Assembly (NCBI GenBank): GCA_965243215.1
Contig: CBDEUJ010000004.1
Location: forward strand, 1,302,001-1,366,000
Origin: JAJEFO01 sp009843725
GTDB lineage: Bacteria; Pseudomonadota; Alphaproteobacteria; Rhodobacterales; Rhodobacteraceae
Direction: 5' to 3'
Length of the DNA stretch: 64,000 nt
Part shown: positions 44,032 through 53,928 of the stretch, piece by piece
Layout of the letters: the number at the start of each line of letters is the position of its first letter
Numbering within the stretch: the stretch's first letter is position 1
Made by a program: the position numbers and the translations under genes
Notes under the pieces: generated by a model
Database searches by the model: none
What the model saw: only the letters and a program-made list of their open reading frames with translations
What the model was told of the DNA's origin: nothing

Positions 44032-45612
44032 ATGCAGACAAAGTACCTGACAGTCGCAGCGGCGCTGCTGATGGCAACATCGCTGGGCGCGAGCGCCGAA
44101 ACGCTGCGCTGGGCGAGGGCGGGCGATTCGCTGACGCTCGACCCGCATGCGCAGAACGAAGGCCCGACCTCCGCGCTGGCGCACCAGATCATGGAACCGC
44201 TGGTCATGCGGGACATGACCGGCGCGATCGTGCCGGCACTGGCCACCGAATGGGGCCCTTCCGAAAGCGATCCGAACGTCTGGGTCTTCAAGCTGCGCGA
44301 AGGCGTGAGATTCCACGACGGCGCGGAGTTCGACAGCGAGGACGCGGTCTTCTCGTTCAACCGCGCCATGACTCCGGACAGCGACTACAAGGAGCTTCTC
44401 GCCTCGGTCAAGGAGGTGCGCGCACCCGGCAAGCACGCGTTCGAGATCGTGACCAACGGGCCGAACCCGATCATGCCGTCCAACCTCACCAACCTCTTCA
44501 TCATCGACAAGGGCTGGGCCGAAGCAAACAACGCGGTGAAGGTGCAGGACTACGAGGGCGGCGAGGACACCTATGCCGCAAAGAACGCCAACGGTACCGG
44601 TCCATACAAGCTCGCCAGCCGCGAGCCCGACACCAAGACGGTGCTCACGATCAACGAGGACTACTGGGGCAAGGGCGAATTCCCGATGAAGGTGACGGAA
44701 ATCGTCTACACGCCGATCCAGAACGCCGCGACCCGGGTCGCTGCACTCCTCTCCGGCGAGGTTGACTTCATCCAGGACGTGCCGGTGCAGGACTTGTCGC
44801 GTGTTGCCAGCAGCGACGGGCTGGACGTGCGAACCGCGCCACAGAACCGCGTGATCTTCTTCGGAATGAATGTCGGAGATGACGACCTGGCCACTGACAA
44901 TGTCGAAGGAAGGAACCCGTTTGCAGACATACGGGTGCGAAAGGCGCTGAACATCGCGATCAACCGAGATGCCATCATGAAGGTCGTGATGCGTGAGCAG
45001 TCTCAGCCAGCGGGAGTCATCATGCCGCCGTTCGTCAACGGCTGGACCGCCGCGCTCGACCAGGTTCCGGACCACGACGTCGACGCGGCGAAGGCGCTCA
45101 TGGCGGAAGCTGGCTACGGTGACGGATTCTCCATCCGTCTCAACTGCCCGAACGACCGCTACATCAACGACGAGGCCATCTGCCAGGCGGCGGTCGGAAT
45201 GCTGGCACAGATCGGTGTCACGGTGAACCTGGAGGCCTTGCCAAAGGCCCAGCACTTTCCGCTGATCAACAACCTGGAAACCGACTTCTACATGCTCGGC
45301 TGGGGCGTCCCCACCTACGATTCCGAATACATCTTCAACTTTCTCGTTCATTCGCGGGACGAAAAGTACGGATCGTGGAACGGCACGCGCTTCGGTGACG
45401 CCGGTCTCGATGCCAAGATCGAAGCGCTCGCCTCCGAGACGGATCTGCCAAAGCGCAACCGGATGATCGCCGAGATCTGGCAAACGGTTCAGGACGAGCA
45501 GATCTACGTCCCGATCCACCACCAGGTGCTGAACTGGGGCATGAAGTCCGGCATCCAGACCGTCGTTGCGCCGGACGACACGGCCAAGTTCAAGTATTTC
45601 AGCCTGAAGTGA
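44032..45612 (+). CDS. ABC transporter solute-binding protein, family 5 (paralogue 2)
   Basis: 526 residues; a close sister of the gene at 41002, with the same signal peptide style and the same order of motifs (LRWARAGDSLTLDPHAQNEG, FNRAMTPDSDYKELLASV, YINDEAICQAAVGMLAQIG). The strong AGGAAGGAAAG ribosome site before the ATG contrasts with paralogue 1. A GC-rich hairpin follows the stop. It is probably the main version for the shared permease. Differences cluster in the middle of the protein, where ligand contacts of this fold lie, so the two may differ in specificity. Confidence 0.9.
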   Translation: MQTKYLTVAAALLMATSLGASAETLRWARAGDSLTLDPHAQNEGPTSALAHQIMEPLVMRDMTGAIVPALATEWGPSESDPNVWVFKLREGVRFHDGAEFDSEDAVFSFNRAMTPDSDYKELLASVKEVRAPGKHAFEIVTNGPNPIMPSNLTNLFIIDKGWAEANNAVKVQDYEGGEDTYAAKNANGTGPYKLASREPDTKTVLTINEDYWGKGEFPMKVTEIVYTPIQNAATRVAALLSGEVDFIQDVPVQDLSRVASSDGLDVRTAPQNRVIFFGMNVGDDDLATDNVEGRNPFADIRVRKALNIAINRDAIMKVVMREQSQPAGVIMPPFVNGWTAALDQVPDHDVDAAKALMAEAGYGDGFSIRLNCPNDRYINDEAICQAAVGMLAQIGVTVNLEALPKAQHFPLINNLETDFYMLGWGVPTYDSEYIFNFLVHSRDEKYGSWNGTRFGDAGLDAKIEALASETDLPKRNRMIAEIWQTVQDEQIYVPIHHQVLNWGMKSGIQTVVAPDDTAKFKYFSLK

Positions 45613-46038
45613 CGCCAGGCAGGGCCTGAGGGCGGCGCGAGCGCCGCCTTCGGCCGCTGCACGCGGCCCAACGCGCAGATGGTCGGAAGCCGCTGCGCCG
45701 GTTGCGGCGATTCAAGCCGACATGGCGGATGAGCGGAGGGTGGCCGCGGGCACGGCAATCGCCGCAAGTGGCGGAAGCCTCGCATCCACCGGGAATCCTG
45801 GCCACTTGGTTCCAGGCTGGCTTGCCAGCCGTGAAGAAGGGGTCTGGTCCCGGGAGCGAGGGAGCGTGCGACAGCGCTCCCGCCGAAACCGTGCGGCTGG
45901 CTACGCGTCGGCTTTCTGCCCTGCGGCAGAGCGGCGCGCTCGTCTTCCGGGCTTTGCGGAGTGACATGCTGCTCCAACGCGTGCTGCCGATTCCGCTCAC
46001 GGCCCGCCTGTTCGGCAGGCAACGCGCCCTCCATGCGA
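45613..46038. other. intergenic region after paralogue 2
   Basis: 426 bases with a hairpin at its start (see terminator entry) and no recognisable gene. Confidence 0.45.
45631..45648 (+). terminator. GC-rich hairpin after binding-protein gene
   Basis: GGCGGCGC-ga-GCGCCGCC, a perfect 8-bp stem 19 bases after the stop. There is only a short TT after it, so it may act as an mRNA 3' end stabiliser or a weak terminator. Confidence 0.55.
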
Positions 46039-46584
46039 TCAGCCAAACGGATTGTAGCCAAGCCACCCATGTACAATTGCCGCGGCTGCGAAGACTGCAA
46101 GAGCACCCGCGGCAGCCATGACCTCCTTGCGTGCCGGCACCGGCTCCGGGGTTGACCACTCCGGCACGGCGCGATTGATGACAGCAATTTCCGCAAGTGC
46201 CCAGGCCAGCAGACCGCCAAAGAGAACCAGCGAAGGCAGGTCGCCGTTCACGATGATGTGGGCGAACGCCCATAGCGCAAACCCGACAAGTTGCGGATGG
46301 CGGATGATGCGCGTGACTCCAGTCCTCAGCCCGCTCGCTGCAAACAGGTAGAAGGCAGCGAGCACGATCAGGTTGTTGATCCCCACAAGCGCCGTCCCCG
46401 GATCCCAATAGACCACGCTCTCGGCCATGCGGTAGCCGACCACCATCAAGGCCAAGGCGACGATCAAGGCCGCCGCCACAAGCCCCTTGCCCGCCTTGCC
46501 CATTCGCTCGCGTCGTTCCGGAGCAATGCGCTTGAAGAGATGTGCCGCGCACCAAATCGCAAGTCCCACCACCAGCCAGATCAT
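46039..46584 (-). CDS. NnrU-family membrane protein
   Basis: 181 residues with about five to six transmembrane helices and the NnrU pattern: AAHLFKRIAPERRERMGKAGKG near the start and GVTRIIRHPQLVGFALWAFAHI in the middle, with the conserved RHP. NnrU proteins are linked to nitrite/nitric-oxide reduction in alphaproteobacteria; related membrane proteins act in carotenoid isomerisation. No nitrogen-oxide genes are nearby, so its role here is open. Confidence 0.85.
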   Translation of the reverse strand: MIWLVVGLAIWCAAHLFKRIAPERRERMGKAGKGLVAAALIVALALMVVGYRMAESVVYWDPGTALVGINNLIVLAAFYLFAASGLRTGVTRIIRHPQLVGFALWAFAHIIVNGDLPSLVLFGGLLAWALAEIAVINRAVPEWSTPEPVPARKEVMAAAGALAVFAAAAIVHGWLGYNPFG

Positions 46585-48063
46585 GTTTTTCCCTCCTGTC
46601 CACTTGCCGTGCGCGCAAGCGACAGTTTTGCCGCAACTTGCCGCACCGCGTTCATGATGCAGTCATCCACGACCGCTGCACCCTTGCCTTCGGCCTTTGC
46701 ATCATCGAATGGCACGATCTTCCGTCGTGCCATGCCGATCTTGCCTTCAGTTGGCGATCATGTCGACAAGTCGCATTTTGCGAGTGAAGGCAAAAGTCGG
46801 AAATTGCTCCATTGTCGCTTGGACTCCAACGCGGCGAGCGTATCCATGATACCGGCAAGATCCCTGGATTTTGCGGCAAGGGTTGCCTGGATCAATGCAG
46901 TTCCGGTACCGCGCCAAGAAGGGTCGCCTTCGTTTCCACGGGCACGTTGAAGACGAACGCCATGGCCTCAGCGAGAGTCACGAAGGGACGTCCGCCAATC
47001 CAGCTTCCTGCATCCCGGACCCGGCGCAGATCGGCTCGCATTCGCCAATGTCGGGGACTGCAGCAGCGCCGCCGATCATCCCGGCCGAGCAAGGTGATCG
47101 GATCGGCCTGCCCGACACCGAGGCCCTTGCCCTCAACCGCCACGTCATTGCCAAGGCATGGAACGAGCTTCCGCTACCGTTCTACTCCACCGCCCGCACG
47201 ACTTCAGGCCGAGACTGGCTCCGCCGATGCCATTCGTACGGGACCGGAAGCGACTCCTCCAAGTTCTCCTTGGCGCTCCTGCCGCGTTCAGCGGGCTTCG
47301 CTCTGCCTGTTCGGAGCCATCGTGCGAAGTGACGGCGAACCGGAAGGTCGCGTTGCGGAGCGATGCCCATGACGCGACCGGCCTCGCGCGCTTGCTGTCC
47401 ATTTTGCGAGAGTCCCGCGGGAGCGTTCGCACCGGGTACGTTTTTCATGCCGGAGCCAGCTCCGGCACATGCCGTTCACGCGCGCCGGACGCCGCGTTGC
47501 GCGGTTAGCGCGAAGCCATGCGCTGCGGTGTCCGGGAATGGCAAGACCGGGCCCTGCCCGCACCGCGTTGCCACATCCAACGCGGGCCGCAACGGCCAGG
47601 ACAACGCAAATCGACTTTCGCGTGACGTCCCCGTTGAGGGCCCCTCGATGCCTTCGGTCATTGCACTCCAGGAATTCCGGAATGGAGTTGCGTTTCCGGT
47701 ACCCGTTGGCGCGACGGCAGGGGGTTGCGCAACTGCGTAATGCAATGCGTTCCGCTCGCCGTACGGTCCCGACAAGGTCAAGAGCTTCAGCCCGAACCGA
47801 TGCCAGACCACGCCCCCGATCCCAGGCCCGCGCTGCATCGGATGATGCCAAGCGCGTCTGCCGACCCTCCGCATGGCAAGAGAACAAGAAACTGACGAGA
47901 GAGATGGAATCAGCGCTGGCACGGCCTTGTGCCGCCGTCGCCCCGGGCGCAACGCATTGCGCACCCTTCCTGTATAGGCGCATGAGGCCATGCGAGATGG
48001 TCACGACTTGCCATCCGCGACAGACATGCCAGAGTGGCGCCTGCTGACACAAAGGGGGATGAC
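46585..48063. other. 1.5-kb region without a recognisable gene
   Basis: The largest gap in the window. Frames on both strands are short or have non-biological composition (Arg/Pro/Ala runs). A 46892-47143 minus-strand frame ends in a plausible-looking stretch (SWIGGRPFVTLAEAMAFVF) but it matches no family I know. It could be an old decayed gene region. No RNA, CRISPR or element end is visible. Confidence 0.4.
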
Positions 48064-49641
48064 ATGACAGCAAGAGCTTCAACCGGTGCGCTGGGTTGCC
48101 TATTGGCAACCGGCATCGCGGCCGGCACGCATGCCGAATCGTTCAGGTGGGCGGGCACCACCGACCCGCAGACGATGGACCCGCATGCCGTGAGTTCGGC
48201 ACCGGTTCTCGGCTTCCTGAACAACGTCTACGAGGGACTCGTGCGCCGTGGCAGGGACATGTCGATCGAGCCCGCGCTGGCCACGAACTGGGAGCCCATC
48301 GGCGATGGGGCGGGCTGGCGCTTCTTCCTTCGTGAGGGTGTCACGTTTCACGACGGAAGCGCGTTCAACGCCGACGACGTGATCTTTTCCTACGAACGCG
48401 CATCATCGGAAGCGTCGGACGTGCGCAGCTGGTTCGCGACCGTATCGGACGTTGCCAAGGTCGACGACTTCACGATTGACATCATGACCAACGTGCCGAA
48501 CCCGATCTTCCCGGATTCGATCGCCAACTGGATGATGATGGATGCGGACTGGGCCGAAGCGAACGGCGCGGCCCGGCCGGACAAGGAATCGGGCAACCAT
48601 GCCACGCTCAACGCCAATGGCACCGGCGCCTTCGCGCTGAGCGGCCGCCAGCCCGGACTGGAGACCGTTCTTCGGCCCTTCGGCGACTGGTGGGGCGAGG
48701 TCGAGCACAACATCACCGAAGCGACATTCCTGCCCATCCAGAACCCGGCCACGGCCGTCGCCGCCCTGCTCTCGGGAGATGTCGACCTGATCAACCCGGT
48801 GCCAATCCAGGACGCAGAGCGGCTGTCCGGCCAGGACGCGGTCAAGGTCATCCGGGGCATCGAGGCCCGCGTCATCATGCTTGGCTTCGCCCACGAGGCG
48901 GAAGCCCTGAAATACGGCCCCGACACCGGCGATCCGAATCCTTTCAGGGACGTGCGGGTGCGTGAAGCCGTGGCAAGCGCGATCAACGTGCCTGCCATCC
49001 TGCAAACCATCATGCGCGGCAGCGCCGAACCGGCAAGCCAGCTTGTCAGCCCCGCGATGCGAGGCTTCTCCGCGGCAAATGACATGCGCCCGGCATTCGA
49101 TCCGGACCGTGCAAGGGCCTTGCTTGCCGAAGCCGGCTATCCCGACGGGTTCGGCTTCGGTCTCAAGTGTCCGAACGACCGCTACCTGAACGACGAGGCT
49201 GTCTGCCAGGCCGTCGTCGGCATGCTGGCCCAGGTGGGCATCGCGGCCGAACTCGACGCGATGCCGGTCCGCAACTACTGGCCGGAGCTGCGCGAGGACA
49301 ACTATGACATGTACATGCTCGGCTGGTCGCCAGGCACCTTCGATCACGAGCATCCGGTCCGTTTCCTCGCGTCCACCCCGAACAGCGAGAAGAAGCTTGG
49401 CAGCTGGAACTTCGGGGGATACTCGAATGCCAGAATCGATGAGCTCCTGCCGATGATCCAGTCCGAGATCGACGACACCAAGCGGCAGGCGATGCTGGAC
49501 GAGGTGACGGCGCTCTATCAGGACGCGCATGCCTACGTGACGATGTACGTCCAGCCGCTCGTATGGGGCGCCCAATCAAATGTCGAACTGACGCAGCGAC
49601 CGGACAACTTCTTCATCCTGCGTTGGGTGAGGGTCAACTGA
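48064..49641 (+). CDS. ABC transporter solute-binding protein, family 5 (third copy)
   Basis: 525 residues with a signal peptide and the same fold as the two upstream copies but more distant: FRWAGTTDPQTMDPHAVSS, WRFFLREGVTFHDGSAFNADD, and CPNDRYLNDEAVCQAVVGMLAQVG, which matches the upstream pair most strongly. ATG 48064 follows AAAGGGGGATG. It is first in the operon of permeases and ATPase, so it is the cognate binding protein; the two upstream copies likely share these components. A strong hairpin separates it from the permease gene. Confidence 0.9.
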   Translation: MTARASTGALGCLLATGIAAGTHAESFRWAGTTDPQTMDPHAVSSAPVLGFLNNVYEGLVRRGRDMSIEPALATNWEPIGDGAGWRFFLREGVTFHDGSAFNADDVIFSYERASSEASDVRSWFATVSDVAKVDDFTIDIMTNVPNPIFPDSIANWMMMDADWAEANGAARPDKESGNHATLNANGTGAFALSGRQPGLETVLRPFGDWWGEVEHNITEATFLPIQNPATAVAALLSGDVDLINPVPIQDAERLSGQDAVKVIRGIEARVIMLGFAHEAEALKYGPDTGDPNPFRDVRVREAVASAINVPAILQTIMRGSAEPASQLVSPAMRGFSAANDMRPAFDPDRARALLAEAGYPDGFGFGLKCPNDRYLNDEAVCQAVVGMLAQVGIAAELDAMPVRNYWPELREDNYDMYMLGWSPGTFDHEHPVRFLASTPNSEKKLGSWNFGGYSNARIDELLPMIQSEIDDTKRQAMLDEVTALYQDAHAYVTMYVQPLVWGAQSNVELTQRPDNFFILRWVRVN

Positions 49642-49660
49642 CCTTGCAGGCGCAGCAACG

Positions 49661-49684
49661 CCGGCCCGCCTCCGGGCGGGCCGG
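49661..49684 (+). terminator. intercistronic hairpin between binding protein and permease genes
   Basis: CCGGCCCGCC-tccg-GGCGGGCCGG: a perfect 10-bp stem with a UUCG-like tight loop 19 bases after the stop. Such hairpins partly end transcription or protect the upstream mRNA, so binding protein exceeds permease. Confidence 0.75.
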
Positions 49685-49735
49685 ATTCGCCCTCTGCCAG
49701 TGCCCCCTTCGCCGAGGCGCTCGCGGGGAAGCCAA

Positions 49736-50713
49736 GTGCTGAACTACATCATTCGCCGTATCTTCCAGTCCGTCGTGGTGCTGCTCATCGTCGGCCTCGT
49801 GGCGTTCTCCATGTTCCGCTTCGTGGGCGATCCGATCGACAACATGCTTGGCCAGGAGCGCACGCAGGCCGACATCGAGCGCCTGCGTGCGCAACTCGGG
49901 CTCGATCAGCCGTTCCCCGTGCAATACTGGCGCTTTCTCGAGAACGCGGTGCAGGGCAATTTCGGCGTCAGTTACAGGCAGGGCCGCCCTGTGGCCGAGA
50001 TCATTGCCGAACGCGCGCCTGCGACGCTGGAACTGGCAGCCGTCAGCGGTCTCTTCGCGATCGTGCTGGGCATCGGTCTCGGCGTCTTCACCGCGATTCG
50101 ACGCGACGGCTGGGCCTCGAGCGTGATCATGACCGGATCGCTCATCGGCGTCAGTCTTCCCACGTTTCTCATAGGCATCCTGCTGATCTACGTCTTCTCG
50201 GTGGAACTCGACCTGCTTCCCAGTTTCGGGCGTGGCGACGTGGTCGATGTCGGCGGATGGTCGACTGGCTTTCTCACCGCGAGCGGCCTCAAGGCGCTAG
50301 TGCTGCCTGCAATCACGCTCGGCCTGTACCAGATGACGCTGATCATGCGGCTCGTGCGCGCCGAGATGCTCGAAGTTCTCCGGCAGGACTACATCAACTT
50401 TGCCCGCGCCAGGGGTCTCTCCGAGCGAGTCGTCAACTTCCGCCATGCACTGAAGAACACGCTCGTCCCGGTCATCACCGTGACCGGCCTGCAGCTCGGC
50501 TCGATCATCGCCTTCGCGATCATCACCGAAACGGTGTTCCAGTGGCCGGGAGTCGGACTGCTCTTCATCAACGCAATCCAGTTCGTCGACATCCCGGTGA
50601 TGGCGGCCTACCTCATGCTGATCTCTGTCATGTTCGTCGGCATCAATCTCCTGGTCGATCTCCTCTATGTCGCGATCGACCCGCGGCTCCGCGGCGAGGG
50701 AAACGCGACATGA
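49736..50713 (+). CDS. peptide-type ABC transporter permease (DppB-like)
   Basis: 325-residue inner-membrane permease of the BPD_transp_1 family with six helices. Marks: YIIRRIFQSVVVLLIVGLVAF at the start, GVSYRQGRPVAEIIAER, and the EAA loop DYINFARARGLSERVVNFRHALKN, shown in parts, which docks to the ATPase. GTG 49736 follows GGGGAAG. It overlaps the next permease by four bases (ATGA). It forms a heterodimer with the DppC-like protein. Confidence 0.92.
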   Translation: MLNYIIRRIFQSVVVLLIVGLVAFSMFRFVGDPIDNMLGQERTQADIERLRAQLGLDQPFPVQYWRFLENAVQGNFGVSYRQGRPVAEIIAERAPATLELAAVSGLFAIVLGIGLGVFTAIRRDGWASSVIMTGSLIGVSLPTFLIGILLIYVFSVELDLLPSFGRGDVVDVGGWSTGFLTASGLKALVLPAITLGLYQMTLIMRLVRAEMLEVLRQDYINFARARGLSERVVNFRHALKNTLVPVITVTGLQLGSIIAFAIITETVFQWPGVGLLFINAIQFVDIPVMAAYLMLISVMFVGINLLVDLLYVAIDPRLRGEGNAT

Positions 50714-51666
50714 CAAGCGTGCGCACCGCACCGCACCGGCACAACCCCATGGCCTTGCGGATCAGGGCGATGTGGCAAAGCGATCTGGCATGGGCGTTCC
50801 GGCGCTCGCCGGTCGCCATGGTCTCCTTCGTCGTGGTCGTGCTCCTGGTCTCGGGAGCCCTCCTTGCCCCGCTGATCGCGCCGCATGACCCGTTCGATCC
50901 CGCGACGCTGAACCTGATGAACGGGTTCACGGCGCCGGGCGCGCCGAACGCGTTCACCGGAGAGAGCTTCTGGCTCGGCACCGACGATCAGGGCCGCGAC
51001 GTCTTCTCGACCATTCTCTATGGCATGCGCATATCGCTCCTGGTGGGCTTCGCAGCCGTATTGCTCGGCATGGCGATCGGAGTGACATTGGGCCTGATTG
51101 CCGGCTACCGTGGCGGCTGGACGGAAACGATCATCATGCGTGTCGCCGACGTGCAGCTGACCTTCCCCGCGATTCTCGTCGCCATGCTCATCTTCGGCAT
51201 CGCCAAGGGGTTCACGCCCGTCGAATACCGGGACCAGATCGCCATCTGGGTGCTGATTCTCGCGATCGGCCTCTCCGACTGGGTCCAGTTTGCCCGCGTC
51301 GTGCGTGGCGCGACGCTGGTCGAGACGAAGAAGGAATACGTGCAGGCCGCGCAGCTCATCGGCAGATCGGGAACCGCAATCATGATCCGCCACATCCTGC
51401 CGAACGTCCTCTCGCCCGTGCTGGTGATCGCGACGATCTCGCTTGCGCTCGCCATCATCGCCGAGGCGACACTGTCCTTCCTCGGGGTCGGCGCGCCGCC
51501 TACACAGCCCTCGCTCGGCACGCTGATCCGGATCGGCCAGGGATTCCTGTTCTCCGGCGAATGGTGGATTCTCTTCTTCCCCGCTTGCACGCTGCTCGCG
51601 CTCGCACTCTCCGTGAATCTCCTCGGCGACTGGTTGCGCGACGCGCTGAACCCGAAGTTGAGATAG
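50710..51666 (+). CDS. peptide-type ABC transporter permease (DppC-like)
   Basis: 318 residues of the DppC/OppC type. An N-terminal OppC_N segment (RSPVAMVSFVVVVLLVSGALLAP) is followed by HPFGTDDQGRDVFSRI-like LGTDDQGRDVFSTILYGMR and an EAA loop (EYVQAAQLIGRSG). Start overlaps dppB. Pairs with the DppB-like permease to form the channel. Confidence 0.92.
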   Translation: MTSVRTAPHRHNPMALRIRAMWQSDLAWAFRRSPVAMVSFVVVVLLVSGALLAPLIAPHDPFDPATLNLMNGFTAPGAPNAFTGESFWLGTDDQGRDVFSTILYGMRISLLVGFAAVLLGMAIGVTLGLIAGYRGGWTETIIMRVADVQLTFPAILVAMLIFGIAKGFTPVEYRDQIAIWVLILAIGLSDWVQFARVVRGATLVETKKEYVQAAQLIGRSGTAIMIRHILPNVLSPVLVIATISLALAIIAEATLSFLGVGAPPTQPSLGTLIRIGQGFLFSGEWWILFFPACTLLALALSVNLLGDWLRDALNPKLR

Positions 51667-51730
51667 GCATGGCACGGATCTGGATCTCGGTCAGCCGACA
51701 ACCGCACCTCATGCCAGTGCCGGGCAACCG

Positions 51731-53440
51731 ATGAGCGCGCTTCTTGACATCGCTGACCTGACGGTCGAATTCCCGACGCGAAGGGAGGTCTTCGTCGCCG
51801 TCGACGGGGCCAGCCTGACGGTCGAGCCCGGCGAGATTCATGGACTCGTCGGCGAATCCGGGGCCGGGAAGTCGACCATTGGGGCGGCCGTCATGGCACT
51901 GCTCGAGCGCCCAGGGAGAATTGCGGGCGGCACGATCCGCCTCAAGGACGAGATCATCTCGGGACGTGATCGGGCAGCAATGCGGAGCCTCCGCGGCAGC
52001 GAGATCAGCATGATCTTCCAGGATCCGCTGACGTCGCTGAATCCGCTCTTCACGATTCGCGAGCAGTTGACGGAAACCATCACGACCCACTTGAACGTGA
52101 CCGACGCGGAAGCGCACGAGCGGGCGCGTGATCTGCTTGCGCGCGTCGGAATTCCCGAACCCGACATACGGCTCGACCAGTACCCGCACCAGTTTTCCGG
52201 CGGCATGCGGCAGCGCGTTGTCATCGCGCTCGCCCTTTGCTCGGAGCCCGACGTCATCATCGCCGACGAGCCGACAACCGCGCTCGACGTCTCGATCCAG
52301 GCCCAGATCCTGGATCTCATCAGGGAACTCGCGAACGAGCGCCAGGTCGGCGTGATCCTCATAACCCACGACATGGGCGTGATTGCCGACACGACGGATC
52401 GCGTCACCGTCATGTACCAGGGCAAAGTGGTGGAAACGGGCGCCACCAGGCTCGTTCTGGGCAAGCCGAACCATCCCTACACCAAGTCGCTCATCGCGGC
52501 CGTACCGCGCCCCAACGTGAAACTGCACCGGTTTCCGCTCATTTCCTATGGCGGACGTGCCACCGAATTCCGGATCAATGACCTGGCACGGAACTGGAAC
52601 AAGGCGGATACGGACCCCGCCAAGCCGCTCTTCGAGATAAGCGGCCTTACCAAGCGCTTCCTGCAGAGGCGCTCCTTCATCCCGTCGCGACGACAATATC
52701 TTGTTGCCGTGAACGACGTCAGTTTCGACATTCGCCAAGGCGAGGTGTTCGGAATCGTCGGCGAGTCGGGTTCCGGCAAGTCCACGGTCGCACGCATGAT
52801 CGCCGGGCTGCACAGGGCAGACGGAGGCACGATCCTGTATGGCGGGCAACCTGTCAGCGGCTCCGGCTCCCTTGCCTGGTACCGTCGCCAGATCCAGATG
52901 ATCTTTCAGGATCCCTACTCGTCGCTCAATCCGCGCATGCGGGTTGACGCCATCGTCGCCGAACCCGCGATCCATCACAGGCTGCTGTCCGGCAAGGCGC
53001 TGAGACACAGGGTCGACGAACTGCTGGAACATGTCGGGCTTGGCGCAGCCGCGGGGTTCAAGTATCCGCACGAGTTTTCCGGTGGCCAGCGCCAGCGCAT
53101 CTCCATTGCCCGTGCGCTGGCAACGCAACCGAGATTCCTGATCTGCGACGAACCTACATCCGCCCTCGACGTCTCGATCCAGGCGCAGATTCTCAACATC
53201 CTGAAGGACCTGCAGGAGCACCTGAACCTCACGATGCTGTTCATCTCGCACGACCTTCCGGTGGTGCGCCAGATGTGCGATCGCGTCGCCGTCATGCAGA
53301 ACGGTCGCCTGGTGGAAATCCAGGATGCAGAAGCGCTCTTTGCCACGCCCCGGGAAGACTATACGCGATCGCTTCTCAACCTGATGCCACGCCTCGACGG
53401 GCTTGCGACCGAAGGCATCGACGATCAAGTCGAAATCTGA
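51731..53440 (+). CDS. fused double ATPase of peptide-type ABC transporter (DppD-DppF)
   Basis: 569 residues joining two nucleotide-binding domains that are separate proteins in E. coli. First half: Walker A GESGAGKST, signature FSGGMRQR, Walker B IIADEPTTALD, then a C-terminal oligopeptide-transporter extension. Second half: GESGSGKST, FSGGQRQR, LICDEPTSALD. Both sites look complete. One protein can drive the heterodimeric permease. It is the last gene of the operon. Confidence 0.93.
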   Translation: MSALLDIADLTVEFPTRREVFVAVDGASLTVEPGEIHGLVGESGAGKSTIGAAVMALLERPGRIAGGTIRLKDEIISGRDRAAMRSLRGSEISMIFQDPLTSLNPLFTIREQLTETITTHLNVTDAEAHERARDLLARVGIPEPDIRLDQYPHQFSGGMRQRVVIALALCSEPDVIIADEPTTALDVSIQAQILDLIRELANERQVGVILITHDMGVIADTTDRVTVMYQGKVVETGATRLVLGKPNHPYTKSLIAAVPRPNVKLHRFPLISYGGRATEFRINDLARNWNKADTDPAKPLFEISGLTKRFLQRRSFIPSRRQYLVAVNDVSFDIRQGEVFGIVGESGSGKSTVARMIAGLHRADGGTILYGGQPVSGSGSLAWYRRQIQMIFQDPYSSLNPRMRVDAIVAEPAIHHRLLSGKALRHRVDELLEHVGLGAAAGFKYPHEFSGGQRQRISIARALATQPRFLICDEPTSALDVSIQAQILNILKDLQEHLNLTMLFISHDLPVVRQMCDRVAVMQNGRLVEIQDAEALFATPREDYTRSLLNLMPRLDGLATEGIDDQVEI

Positions 53441-53529
53441 GCGGCATCCGCAGGGCCTGCGGACGGGTCAGAGACAGGACACCCTGCGAGACGTTGCTGC
53501 CTTCATTCAGGCTCCACGGCCGGCGTCAG

Positions 53530-53928
53530 CTATGCACGGGCTCCCGACTTCCTCTCGGCCAGTTCCGCCAATGCTTCCGCACGTTCCGCAATCCTGGCCA
53601 GAGCTTCAGACACCTTGTCCTTGGGTGGCGCAGCCCGCATCCGCCCTTGCTCGACCTGACCCTCCAGATCCCTGATTCGGGCCTCCTGCCGCGCAACCGT
53701 TTCCTCCAGTTGCCGCTTGTTGCCTGCGGCAGCGACATGTTTGTCCGCCAGCATGAGCCCGGCCATCAGGAGCATCTGCGCTTCGGGAAGGCGCCGGGAC
53801 TGACCCTCAAGTGTCCTGGCTTCGGTGTCGAGCAGCCCGGCCGCCTGATGAAGGGCACCTTCTTCGCCGTCCTGGCAGGACACCTTGAAGAGCCGTTCGC
53901 CGATCCGAATCGAAACTTCGGGCATCAT
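53530..53928 (-). CDS. zapA: cell division protein ZapA
   Basis: 132 residues: VSIRIGERLFKVSCQDGEEGAL at the start, here the ZapA N-terminal fold, followed by a long coiled coil (about 70-125). ZapA binds and bundles FtsZ at the division ring. The ATG at 53928 overlaps the TGA of the upstream coiled-coil gene (ATGA) with GGAGG upstream. In many proteobacteria 6S RNA follows zapA; here only 89 bases separate it from the ABC operon, too few for one. Confidence 0.9.
   Translation of the reverse strand: MMPEVSIRIGERLFKVSCQDGEEGALHQAAGLLDTEARTLEGQSRRLPEAQMLLMAGLMLADKHVAAAGNKRQLEETVARQEARIRDLEGQVEQGRMRAAPPKDKVSEALARIAERAEALAELAERKSGARA

Noticed and set aside
53441..53529. 6S RNA after zapA
   Set aside because: Only 89 bases are available and the conserved central bubble is not seen.
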